Source of the DNA: Myxococcales bacterium
GTDB taxonomy: Bacteria; Myxococcota_A; Polyangia; Haliangiales; Haliangiaceae
Assembly (NCBI GenBank): GCA_016794525.1
Contig: JAEUJY010000096.1
Span: 1 to 57,795 of the forward strand
Direction: 5' to 3'
Length of the DNA stretch: 57,795 bases
Shown one piece after another: positions 1 through 6,821 of this stretch (within the stretch, counting starts at the first letter, position 1; each line of letters begins with the position of its first letter). The translations under genes and the position numbers were made by a program. The notes under the pieces were generated by a model. It saw only the letters and a list, made by a program, of their open reading frames with translations. It was not told the origin of the DNA and ran no database searches.

Positions 1-154
1 CGTCGCGCGTCGCCGAGCGCTGCATCACCAAACGTCGACGTGGCCCACGCAAGCTGGCTATTCTGCACCTCGAGCAAATCCACGGCCTTGGGCCGAAATT
101 CCCGAGATGTGATCAATGGTCAGGTCTTGGGAGGGGGCCCCGTCGGGGCATGGT

Positions 155-201
155 GCAGACCGGGTACATGGGTGACAGGTAGACCGGGGACATGGGTTAC
201 A
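155..201. repeat. Tandem 23-bp repeats resembling an insertion-sequence end
   Basis: Two near-identical 23-bp units lie one base apart (155-177 and 179-201). Each carries AGACCGGG[TG]ACATGGGT, that is, CACCCATGTACCCGG and AACCCATGTCCCCGG on the minus strand. Paired sequences of this kind occur at the ends of IS481/IS21-like elements; the family assignment is from memory and not firm. No complete transposase is visible. The first ~120 bases are less GC-rich than the rest and have an open plus-strand frame from base 3 to 182 that could be foreign DNA, but I do not recognise it. Confidence 0.45.
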
Positions 202-318
202 CCTGCAGCCAGGGTGGCCGCATGCCTTGGGCCCCCGCAGGACCGATGCCTCAGGCCAGCGGTCCAGGGCGCTCCCACAGGCTGGGCGCCGGGCCGCCGC
301 GCTTCCAGCCGCCCTGCG

Positions 319-561
319 CCGATCGTCGGCCTCGCACGAGAGGTGGATGTGGTGGCGCTGGATCGACAGGTGGACGACGCGGAAGTCGGCGCGGCCGACC
401 AGCGCGATCATCGCCGCGCGGACCGCCGCGTAGGCCTGGGGCCGTCGCAGCCGCCCGACCTGCCGGGTGACGCGGAGGACGACGTGGACCGGCAGGCGGC
501 GATCGTGGAACGGCCGCACCCGGTGCTTGCCGCGCGGCCGACCGCGCAGCGTCCGCTTGCG
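319..561 (-). pseudogene. REP-associated tyrosine transposase (Y1/HUH) remnant
   Basis: The minus-strand frame encodes a piece of an IS200-like Y1 transposase domain. It includes RPFHDRRLPVHVVLRV, an RPQAYAAVR segment and FRVVHLSIQRHHIHLSCEA, whose His-x-His matches the HUH metal site. Similarity stops after about 67 codons from the GTG at 519, so the C-terminal half with the catalytic Tyr is missing. Upstream the frame is closed by a TGA at 562-564 although family members normally extend further. The downstream break lies about 120 bp from the insertion-sequence end repeats, which suggests insertion or deletion destroyed the gene. Family recognition is from motifs only. Confidence 0.5.
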
Positions 562-759
562 TCAAGCGCCGAGGACGAGTCGTGGGCTCCAGTCTGCGAC
601 TGCGACGCGAGCTGGCGAACGGCGCGGCCAGGAGCGCGACCTCCACCGCGATCGTCGGGGCGCCGTTCTTCACAACCCACACAGCGCGTACCGCTACCCC
701 TGATCACGTCGTTCGTGATCCCAGAACCAGTGATCAGGTGGCGACACGCCCCCTGGAAC

Positions 760-1404
760 TCAGCGCGGGGCGAAGCCCTGGGCGCCGATCAGCGGCACGA
801 ACTGCACCGCGCCCAGCGCCTCGAGCTCGAGCCGCGCGCCGGCCCGGCGCAGCCGCACCAGCTCCTGCGGGCCGTCCTGGACGCCGACCGGCGCCACCAG
901 CCGGCCACCATCGGCGAGCTGCGCGGACAGCGCCGGCGGCACCGCCGGCCCGGCCGCGGTCAGCACGATCGCGTCGAACGGCGCCAGCGCCGGCAGGCCG
1001 AGCGTGCCGTCGCCCTCGATCACCTGCACCGTCGTCACGTCGGCCGCGGCCAGGTTGGCGCGGGCCCGCGCCGCCAGCGCCGGCACGCGCTCGATCGACC
1101 ACACGTGCGGCGTCAGCTGCGCCAGCACCGCCGCGGCGTAGCCCGAGCCGGTGCCGATCTCGAGCACGCGATCGGTCGGCGCCAGCTCGAGCGCCTCGAC
1201 CATCCACGCCACGACGTAGGGCTGCGAGATGGTCTGGCCCTCGCCGATCGGCAGCGGCCGATCGGCGTAGGCCAGCTCGGCCAGGGCCGGCGGCACGAAC
1301 CGCTCGCGCGGCACCGCGCGCATCGCGGCGAGCACCCGGGGATCGCCGACGCCGCGGGCGGCGATGTCGTCGTCGACCATCCGCGCCCGCGCCGCCGCGG
1401 TCAC
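760..1404 (-). CDS. pcm: Protein-L-isoaspartate O-methyltransferase
   Basis: This 214-residue cytoplasmic enzyme would transfer methyl from S-adenosylmethionine to isoaspartyl residues, the first step of repair of aged proteins. Diagnostic elements are the N-terminal MVDDDIAARGVGDPRVLAAM, the PIGEGQTISQPYVV segment (about residues 52-65) and the SAM-binding EIGTGSGYAAAVL (about 82-94). The length is normal. I chose the GTG at 1404 because it forms a GTGA overlap with the stop of the aldehyde dehydrogenase gene, implying translational coupling; an ATG at 1380 just before VDDD is the alternative. It is the distal gene of a two-gene operon. Confidence 0.9.
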   Translation of the reverse strand: MTAAARARMVDDDIAARGVGDPRVLAAMRAVPRERFVPPALAELAYADRPLPIGEGQTISQPYVVAWMVEALELAPTDRVLEIGTGSGYAAAVLAQLTPHVWSIERVPALAARARANLAAADVTTVQVIEGDGTLGLPALAPFDAIVLTAAGPAVPPALSAQLADGGRLVAPVGVQDGPQELVRLRRAGARLELEALGAVQFVPLIGAQGFAPR

Positions 1405-2951
1405 AGCAGGCGGCCCAGCGCGTCCTTCACCTTGGCCACCGGCCCCGCGCCGTACAGCTGCTTGATCATGCCGCGCATGCGCTCGTAGGCGTTGGCCGGC
1501 TGGCGGAACGACATCATGTTGATCGGCAGCGCGAAGGTCTGCTCGGCGGTGGCCTTGGTCCGCGCGAACTCGCGGATGCCCTGATCGCCGTGGATGCGGC
1601 CGAAGCCCGAGTCGCCGACGCCGCCGAACGGCAGCGAGGTGATCGCCGAGAACGCCATCACCGAGTTGACCGCGGTCATGCCGGCCTTGACCCGATCGGC
1701 CAGCTCCTTGCCGCGCTTGCCGAACACCGACGAGCCCAGCCCGAACGACGTCGCGTTGGCGCGGCGCAGCGCCTCCTCGGTCGACGCCACCTTGACGATC
1801 GGGATCACCGGGCCGAACGTCTCGTCGGCCATCACCTTCATGTCGTCGGTGACGTCCACCAGCACCGTCGGCTGGATGAAGTTGCCGACGATCGCGTCGG
1901 GCCCGCCGGCCAGCACCTTGGCGCCGCGCCGGACCGCGTCCTCGAGGTGATCCTTGACGATGCCGACCTGCGCCTTCGAGGTCATCGCCCCGACGTGGCC
2001 GTCGTCGCCGCCGACCTTGACCTTGGCGACCTCGGCGACGACCTTGTCGACGAAGCGATCGTAGATCGGCGCGGCGACGTAGATCCGCTCGATCGAGATG
2101 CAGGCCTGGCCGGTGTTGGTCAGCGCGCCGAACACCGCGGCCTCGGCGGCGGCGTCGACGTCGGCGTCCTCGGCGACGATCATCGGATCCTTGCCGCCCA
2201 GCTCCATCAGCACCGGGGTCAGCGTGTCGGCGCACGCCGCCATGACCTTCTTGCCGGTCGCGGTCGAGCCGGTGAACGCCAGCTTGTCGACGCCGGCCTT
2301 GCACAGCGCCGCGCCGGTGGGGCCGGCGCCGGTGACGATCTGCAGCACGTCGGGGACCGAGAACGCCTTCTGCGCCAGCTCGACGAACTTCACGCCCACC
2401 AGCGGGGTCAGCTCGCTGGGCTTGAACACGACCGCGTTGCCGGCGGCGAGCGCGTAGGCGATCGAGCCCATCGGCGTGAAGATCGGGTAGTTCCACGGGC
2501 CGATCACGCCGATCACGCCGAGCGGGTGGTAGCTGACCGTCGCGCGGAAGTTGGCGAGGATGCCGGTGCCGACCTTCTCCGGCGCCAGCGCCTTGGCCGC
2601 GCGCTTGGCCGCGTGGTCGAGGTGCGACAGCGCCATCATCACCTCGACCAGCGCGTCGAGCCGCGGCTTGCCGTTCTCGCGGTGGATCAGCTCGGCCAGC
2701 TCGTCGGCGGCGTCGGCCAGCGCCCGGCGCCAGCGCACCAGCTCGACCTCGCGCTCGGCGTAGGTCAGCGCGCCCCACGACGACGCGGCGGCGCGGGCCC
2801 GGGTCACCGCGGCGGTGACGCCGGCGGCCGACACGATCGGCACCTCGCCGAGCAGCGCGCCGTCGGCGGGCGCGTGGACGCGCAGCACCTCGGGGCCGAT
2901 CGGGGGCGGGGTGCCGGGGGACGACGACGACGACGCGGTGGGAGCGACCAT
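1401..2951 (-). CDS. NAD(P)-dependent aldehyde dehydrogenase
   Basis: This is a 516-residue aldehyde dehydrogenase superfamily protein oxidising an aldehyde to the acid. Visible elements are GPWNYP (~151-156), the cofactor-binding FKPSE (~176-180), FTGSTATGKKV (~226-236), general-base Glu250 in ELGGKDP and nucleophile Cys284 in NTGQACIS. About 20 low-complexity Ser/Pro residues precede the domain. The substrate cannot be read from sequence; the tone is that of the broad fatty-aldehyde/succinate-semialdehyde group. An ATG at 2951 lies six bases after a TACGTT hexamer, so the mRNA is probably leaderless. The pcm gene overlaps its stop by four bases. Confidence 0.92.
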   Translation of the reverse strand: MVAPTASSSSSPGTPPPIGPEVLRVHAPADGALLGEVPIVSAAGVTAAVTRARAAASSWGALTYAEREVELVRWRRALADAADELAELIHRENGKPRLDALVEVMMALSHLDHAAKRAAKALAPEKVGTGILANFRATVSYHPLGVIGVIGPWNYPIFTPMGSIAYALAAGNAVVFKPSELTPLVGVKFVELAQKAFSVPDVLQIVTGAGPTGAALCKAGVDKLAFTGSTATGKKVMAACADTLTPVLMELGGKDPMIVAEDADVDAAAEAAVFGALTNTGQACISIERIYVAAPIYDRFVDKVVAEVAKVKVGGDDGHVGAMTSKAQVGIVKDHLEDAVRRGAKVLAGGPDAIVGNFIQPTVLVDVTDDMKVMADETFGPVIPIVKVASTEEALRRANATSFGLGSSVFGKRGKELADRVKAGMTAVNSVMAFSAITSLPFGGVGDSGFGRIHGDQGIREFARTKATAEQTFALPINMMSFRQPANAYERMRGMIKQLYGAGPVAKVKDALGRLL

Positions 2952-2957
2952 GCGGCC

Positions 2958-2993
2958 AACGTACCCGCGCGGCCGGGGCTTGTCACCCGTGAC
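2958..2993 (-). promoter_or_regulatory. Leaderless promoter with palindromes for the aldehyde dehydrogenase operon
   Basis: Read on the minus strand, GTGACA (2986-2981) and TACGTT (2963-2958) are separated by 17 bases, and TACGTT is six bases from the ATG. The -35-like hexamer lies in an inverted repeat GTCAC-CC-GTGAC (2982-2993). A second, GTGAC-N5-GTCAC, covers about 2989-3003. Overlap of palindromes with the -35 region suggests a repressor site; no regulator is encoded next door. Confidence 0.5.
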
Positions 2994-3017
2994 CCGACGT
3001 CACGCCCGGCGGGGGCG

Positions 3018-4523
3018 TCACGGCGCGTCGGCCAGGGCCGCGTCGATCGCGGCGCGGAACGCCTCGATCGGCTGGGCCCCGGTGAACCGGCGGCCGTTGA
3101 TGAAGAACGACGGCGTGCCATCGACGCGGAGCGTGGTGCCGGTGGCGAGGTCGGCGTCGACCGCGGCCGCGAAGCGGTGGCCGTCGAGGTCGGCGGTGAA
3201 GCGCGCGACGTCGAGGCCGGCGCGCTGGGCCAGCGCGATCAGCGCGCCGCGATCGAGGTCTTCCTGGAACGCCAGGCACAGGTCGCGGAACTCCCACAGC
3301 TTGCCCTGGGCGTCGGCGGCGCGCGACGCCTCGGCGGCCAGGCGCGCGCGGGCGTGATGCGGCAACGGGAAGTCCTTGACCACCAGCCGCAGCTTGCCGG
3401 GGTACTCGTCCCACAGCTGATCGATCGTGCCGATCACCATCGCGCAGAACGGGCACTCGAGATCCTGGAACACGGCGATCTGCACCGGCGCGTCGACCGG
3501 GCCGCGGGCCAGGCCGCGGTACAGGCCGGTGGCGTCGACGGTGGCGGGGTCGATCACCTCGCCGTCGTCGACGTCGGCCGGCACGCACGCGCCGGGGCCG
3601 GCGGCCGGATCGCACGAGCCCGCGGCGGGCGCAGCGGCGGCGGCGCGCGGCGGGGCGGGCGGACGCGCGGCGGGCGCGCGGGTCGGGGGCGGCGGCAACG
3701 CGGCGGCCGGGGCGACGGCGGTGAGCGCGGCGGGATCCGAGCGGTGGCTCGGCGCGGCGTCGCCGCGGGTGGCGACGTAGGTGGTGCCGGCGGCGCCGGC
3801 GGTGACGAACACGAGGGCAGCGATCTTCAGCATCCTTGCTCCTGCAGCAGTCCGGGTTGTTCCTCGCGTCCCGGCGGGAACGGAGTGCAGGGGCCAGGCG
3901 TTCACCGATGGCGAGCGAGGTGGCAGCACCGCGAGCACCGCGGCGACCGCGGCCTTGCGCGGCTTGCGCGCGGCCAGCGCGCCGTCGATCTCGCCGACGA
4001 CGTGCGTCGCCAGCAGCCGGCGGCCACGCGTCAGCCGCTGCATCGCGGCCTCCTCGCGGATGCCCAGCGCGCTGGCGACGTCGCGGATCGAGCGCTCGTG
4101 CTGGTAGTACAGCACCAGCACCTCGCGGTAGCTCGCCGGCAGCTCGGCCAGGGCCCGCTCGACGACGCGGTCGGTCTGGACCCGGGCCAGCGCGTCGTAC
4201 GGCGAGGCGGCGACGTCGGTCGGCGCCAGCTGGTCGTCGGGGCGCTCGCGGCCGGCGCGGCGCCGCGCCTTGGTCGCCAGGTTGCGGGCGATGCCGCACA
4301 GCCAGGCCCGCAGCCGCGACGTCTCGCGCAGCCGATCGAGCTGGGCCCACGCGGCCACGAAGGTGTCCTGGGCCACGTCGTCGGAGAGCGCGCGGTCGCG
4401 GGTGCGGCTGAACGACACCGCCCACACCGCGTCCAGGTGGCGCTCGATCAGCGCGCCGAAGGCGTCGCGTTCGCCGCGGCGGCTCGCCGCCACCAGCTCG
4501 TCATCGGTGATCGCCTGTCCCAT
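3018..4523 (-). CDS. ECF-type sigma factor continuous with a membrane-anchored DsbA-like thioredoxin domain
   Basis: One open frame of 501 residues joins two proteins usually encoded separately. Residues ~5-90 carry sigma region 2 (DDVAQDTFVAAW, LRAWLCGIARNLATKA). Residues ~140-190 carry region 4 (ALAELPASYREVLVLYY, then a helix-turn-helix RDVASALGIREEAAMQRLTR). After a linker, MLKIAALVFVTAGAAGTTYV could be a membrane segment, followed by a Pro/Ala-rich stretch. The C-terminal ~190 residues are a DsbA/thioredoxin fold with redox motif CPFC (FQDLECPFCAMV) and cis-Pro loop VDGTPSFFING. A well-placed AGGAG before the internal ATG at 3833 allows separate production of the thioredoxin part. I prefer ATG 4523 to a TTG at 4562. 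Whether the fusion is made in vivo is unknown. Confidence 0.75.
   Translation of the reverse strand: MGQAITDDELVAASRRGERDAFGALIERHLDAVWAVSFSRTRDRALSDDVAQDTFVAAWAQLDRLRETSRLRAWLCGIARNLATKARRRAGRERPDDQLAPTDVAASPYDALARVQTDRVVERALAELPASYREVLVLYYQHERSIRDVASALGIREEAAMQRLTRGRRLLATHVVGEIDGALAARKPRKAAVAAVLAVLPPRSPSVNAWPLHSVPAGTRGTTRTAAGARMLKIAALVFVTAGAAGTTYVATRGDAAPSHRSDPAALTAVAPAAALPPPPTRAPAARPPAPPRAAAAAPAAGSCDPAAGPGACVPADVDDGEVIDPATVDATGLYRGLARGPVDAPVQIAVFQDLECPFCAMVIGTIDQLWDEYPGKLRLVVKDFPLPHHARARLAAEASRAADAQGKLWEFRDLCLAFQEDLDRGALIALAQRAGLDVARFTADLDGHRFAAAVDADLATGTTLRVDGTPSFFINGRRFTGAQPIEAFRAAIDAALADAP
3839..3843 (-). promoter_or_regulatory. Internal Shine-Dalgarno site before the DsbA-like domain
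   Basis: On the minus strand AGGAG stands five bases before an in-frame ATG (3833-3831) that begins MLKIAALVFVTAG. This is a better ribosome site than anything at the upstream start, so the thioredoxin part may also, or only, be made as a separate membrane-anchored or exported protein of about 271 residues. Confidence 0.5.
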
Positions 4524-4633
4524 GTCGCTGGCTCGTGCTTCGAACCCGCCCCGACCTGACAACGATTCCGCGCGGGGCGGACGAATCTCGGGGCGCGGGG
4601 CAATTCCGCCATCACGGACGAACGTCCTTTATC

Positions 4634-4671
4634 TTGACAGCCGCCATCCGCCCCGGTAGACGTATGTCTAC
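4634..4671 (+). promoter_or_regulatory. Promoter and palindromic operator of the sulfur-assimilation operon
   Basis: TTGACA (4634-4639) is a perfect -35 hexamer. At 17-base spacing it is followed by TAGACG (4657-4662). An inverted repeat GTAGAC-GTAT-GTCTAC (4656-4671) covers the -10 and the likely start point, where a bound repressor would block transcription. A second inverted repeat, GGACG-AA-CGTCC (4616-4627), lies just upstream. The regulator is not identified; a sulfur- or cysteine-responsive factor would fit the genes. Confidence 0.55.
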
Positions 4672-4672
4672 C

Positions 4673-4741
4673 ATGACGGATGCCCGCGCAGCCGGCGATC
4701 GCGCCGCGATGTTCGCCGCGCCCCACCCGGAGGCCGCGTGA
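4673..4741 (+). CDS. Possible 22-residue leader peptide before cysH
   Basis: An ATG at 4673 opens a 22-codon frame (MTDARAAGDRAAMFAAPHPEAA) whose TGA overlaps the GTG of cysH in a GTGA junction, the same coupling used between the real genes of this operon. It begins two bases after the palindromic operator. It is not enriched in Cys, and no attenuator-like alternative hairpins are obvious, so a translational-coupling role is more likely than classical attenuation. It could be a chance frame. Confidence 0.3.
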   Translation: MTDARAAGDRAAMFAAPHPEAA

Positions 4742-5487
4742 CCGACCTCGCCGCCGCCGCCCGCGCGCTCGAGGGCGCGCCCGCGCTCGAGGTGCTGCGC
4801 TGGGCCGCCGCCACCTACCCGCGGGTCGCGCTGGCCACCAGCCTCGGCCCCGAGGACGGCGTGCTGTTCGATCTGATCGCCCGCCACGACCTGGCGATCG
4901 ACGTGTTCACGCTCGACACCGGCCTCCTGTTCGACGAGACCCGGGCGCTGTGGCGCGCGCTCGAGGCGCGCTACCGGCGGCCGATCCGCGCGGTGACGCC
5001 GGCGCAGACCGTCGCCGCGCAGGCGGCCGAGGTCGGCGACGCGCTGTGGACCCGCGAGCCCGACGCCTGCTGCGCGCGGCGCAAGCTGGCGCCGCTCGCC
5101 GCCGAGCTGGCGCGCCACGACGCGTGGATCACCGCGATCCGTCGCGACCAGACCGCCGACCGCGCGACCGCGGCGGTAGTCGAGGCCGATCGCCGCTTCG
5201 GCCTGGTCAAGGTGAACCCGCTGGTGGCGTGGACCAGCGCGCAGGTGTGGCAGCACCTCGCCGACCACGACGTGCCGACCAACCCGCTCCACGCCCGCGG
5301 CTACCCGTCGATCGGCTGCGCGCCGTGCACGTCGCCGGTCGCCGCCGGCGAGGATCCGCGGTCGGGGCGGTGGCGCGGCCGGGCCAAGGACGAGTGCGGG
5401 CTGCACCAGCGCGAGGCCCCGCCGACCGCGGCGCGGCTGCCGGTGCTCGACGGCGTCGCCGCCGCCGGGCTGCGGAGGCCGTCGTGA
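4738..5487 (+). CDS. cysH: Assimilatory APS/PAPS reductase, iron-sulfur type
   Basis: This 249-residue cytoplasmic reductase would convert adenylyl- or phosphoadenylyl-sulfate to sulfite. It has ALATSLGPEDGVLFDLI (~31-47), FTLDTGLLFDETRALW (~57-72), the Cys pair 111-112 (DACCARRK), IRRDQTADR (~134-142), the CAPC pair 194/197 and ECGLH (219-223). The CC plus CxxC set is what binds a [4Fe-4S] cluster in APS-using enzymes, so adenylylsulfate is the likelier substrate. GTG 4738 has GGAGG four bases upstream. It is the first substantial gene of an operon with siroheme and sulfite-reductase genes. Confidence 0.93.
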   Translation: MTDLAAAARALEGAPALEVLRWAAATYPRVALATSLGPEDGVLFDLIARHDLAIDVFTLDTGLLFDETRALWRALEARYRRPIRAVTPAQTVAAQAAEVGDALWTREPDACCARRKLAPLAAELARHDAWITAIRRDQTADRATAAVVEADRRFGLVKVNPLVAWTSAQVWQHLADHDVPTNPLHARGYPSIGCAPCTSPVAAGEDPRSGRWRGRAKDECGLHQREAPPTAARLPVLDGVAAAGLRRPS

Positions 5488-6056
5488 GCGCGGCGCCGGT
5501 GTACCCGGTGTTCCTGCGCCTCGAGGGCGCGCCGGTGGTGGTCGTCGGCGGCGGCCCGGTCGCGGCCAGCAAGCTCGACGGCCTGCTCGCCGCGGGCGCG
5601 CGGGTGACGATCGTCTCGCCCACGCTCGATCGCGGCTGCCGCCGCCCCGACGTGACGTGGGTGGCGCGCGGCTTCGTCGCCAGCGATCTCGACGACGCGC
5701 GCTTCGTGATCGCCGCGGCGCCGCCCGAGGTCAACCGCGCGGTGGCCGCCGCCGCCGCCGCGCGCAACCTGTTCGTCAACGCGGTCGACGATCGCGCCAG
5801 CGCCACCGCGTACCTCGGCGGCGTGGTGCGCAAGGGCGACGTCACGATCGCGATCTCGACCGGCGGCGCCGCGCCCGCGCTGGCCGGCCTGTTGCGCGAG
5901 GCGGTCGCGGCGCTCTTGCCCGACGATCTCGACGCGTGGCTGGCGACCGCGGTGGCGCTGCGCGCCGAGCTGCGCGGCACCGACGTGCCGCTCGCCGAAC
6001 GCCGCGATCGGCTGTTCGCCGCGCTGTGCGCGGCACGCCAGGGAGGCAACGCATGA
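5484..6056 (+). CDS. Precorrin-2 dehydrogenase / sirohydrochlorin ferrochelatase
   Basis: This 190-residue protein matches the N-terminal module of siroheme synthase (Met8p/CysG-N type). It would oxidise precorrin-2 with NAD and insert iron to make siroheme. It begins YPVFLRLEGAPVVVVGGGPVAASK, a Rossmann dinucleotide site, and contains FVNAVDD, then VTIAISTGGAAPALAGLLRE. It is shorter than full CysG because the methyltransferase module is the separate next gene. The GTG start overlaps the cysH stop (GTGA) and has GGAGG just upstream. Its product is the cofactor of the reductase at the end of the operon. Confidence 0.9.
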   Translation: MSAAPVYPVFLRLEGAPVVVVGGGPVAASKLDGLLAAGARVTIVSPTLDRGCRRPDVTWVARGFVASDLDDARFVIAAAPPEVNRAVAAAAAARNLFVNAVDDRASATAYLGGVVRKGDVTIAISTGGAAPALAGLLREAVAALLPDDLDAWLATAVALRAELRGTDVPLAERRDRLFAALCAARQGGNA

Positions 6057-6808
6057 CCGCGCTGGTGTCGCTGGTCGGGGCTGGCCCCGGCGATCCGGAT
6101 CTGCTCACCCGCCGCGCGCTCGCGCGCCTGGCCGCCGCCGACCTCGTGCTCAACGACGCGCTGGTGCCCGGCGATCTGCTGGCGCTGGCGCCGCGCGCGC
6201 GCCGCTGCTTCGTCGGCAAGCGCGCCGGGCGCCACTCGATCGATCAGGCCACGATCAACGCGCTGCTGGTGCGCGCCGGGCGGCGCGGCCAGCGGGTCGT
6301 GCGCCTCAAGTGCGGCGACCCGTTCGTGCTCGGTCGCGGTGGCGAGGAGGGCCTCGCGCTGGCCGCCGCCGGCGTGCCGTTCGAGGTGGTGCCCGGCGTC
6401 AGCTCGGCGCTGGCCGCGCCGGCGCTGGCCGGCATCCCGGTCACCCACCGCGGCCTGGCCTCGGGCTTCGTCGTGGTCAGCGGCCACGCCGAGGGCGCCT
6501 ACGCGCCGATCCTCGGCGAGCTGCCGCCGGGCCGCGCCACCGTCGTCGTGCTGATGGGCGTGCGCACCCGCGGCGCGATCGCCGGGTTCTTGATCGCGCG
6601 CGGCTGGCCGGCGGCGACGCCGGCCGCGCTGGTCGCCAGCGCGTCGCACGGCGATCAGGCCCGCTGGCTCGGTACGCTGGCCACGCTGGCCGGCGCCGAC
6701 GTCGATCCCGACGCGCCGGCGGTGCTGGTGATCGGCGCCGTCGTCGACCTGGCCACCACCCTGGCGCCGGCCTTCGCCGCCACCCCCGCGGCCCGCGCGG
6801 CCCTGTGA
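6053..6808 (+). CDS. cobA: Uroporphyrinogen-III C-methyltransferase
   Basis: This 251-residue SAM-dependent enzyme would make precorrin-2 from uroporphyrinogen III, the first committed step to siroheme. Motifs are VGAGPGDPDLLTRRAL near the N-terminus, LVLNDALVPGDLL, VRLKCGDPFVLGRGGEE, VVPGVSSALAAPALAGIPVTHR and a late VVLMGV. Length and motif order are typical of single-domain SUMT. The ATG overlaps the previous stop (ATGA) and is preceded by GGGAGG. It acts with its upstream neighbour to supply siroheme. Confidence 0.93.
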   Translation: MTALVSLVGAGPGDPDLLTRRALARLAAADLVLNDALVPGDLLALAPRARRCFVGKRAGRHSIDQATINALLVRAGRRGQRVVRLKCGDPFVLGRGGEEGLALAAAGVPFEVVPGVSSALAAPALAGIPVTHRGLASGFVVVSGHAEGAYAPILGELPPGRATVVVLMGVRTRGAIAGFLIARGWPAATPAALVASASHGDQARWLGTLATLAGADVDPDAPAVLVIGAVVDLATTLAPAFAATPAARAAL

Positions 6809-6821
6809 CCTGGAGCCTCCC

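Noticed and set aside
52-519. An intact transposase gene at the left edge
   Set aside because: The recognisable HUH domain ends abruptly and the remaining frame has no family resemblance; it is called a remnant.
582-4559. A very long plus-strand open frame over pcm, aldehyde dehydrogenase and the sigma/DsbA gene
   Set aside because: It is antisense to three well-recognised genes and its composition (runs of Arg, Ala, Gly, Asp) is that of a GC-rich shadow frame. Many such frames occur throughout and were left out.
4524-4562. TTG start at 4562 for the sigma factor
   Set aside because: It adds 13 residues with no similarity to sigma region 1/2 and has no ribosome site; ATG 4523 is adequate.
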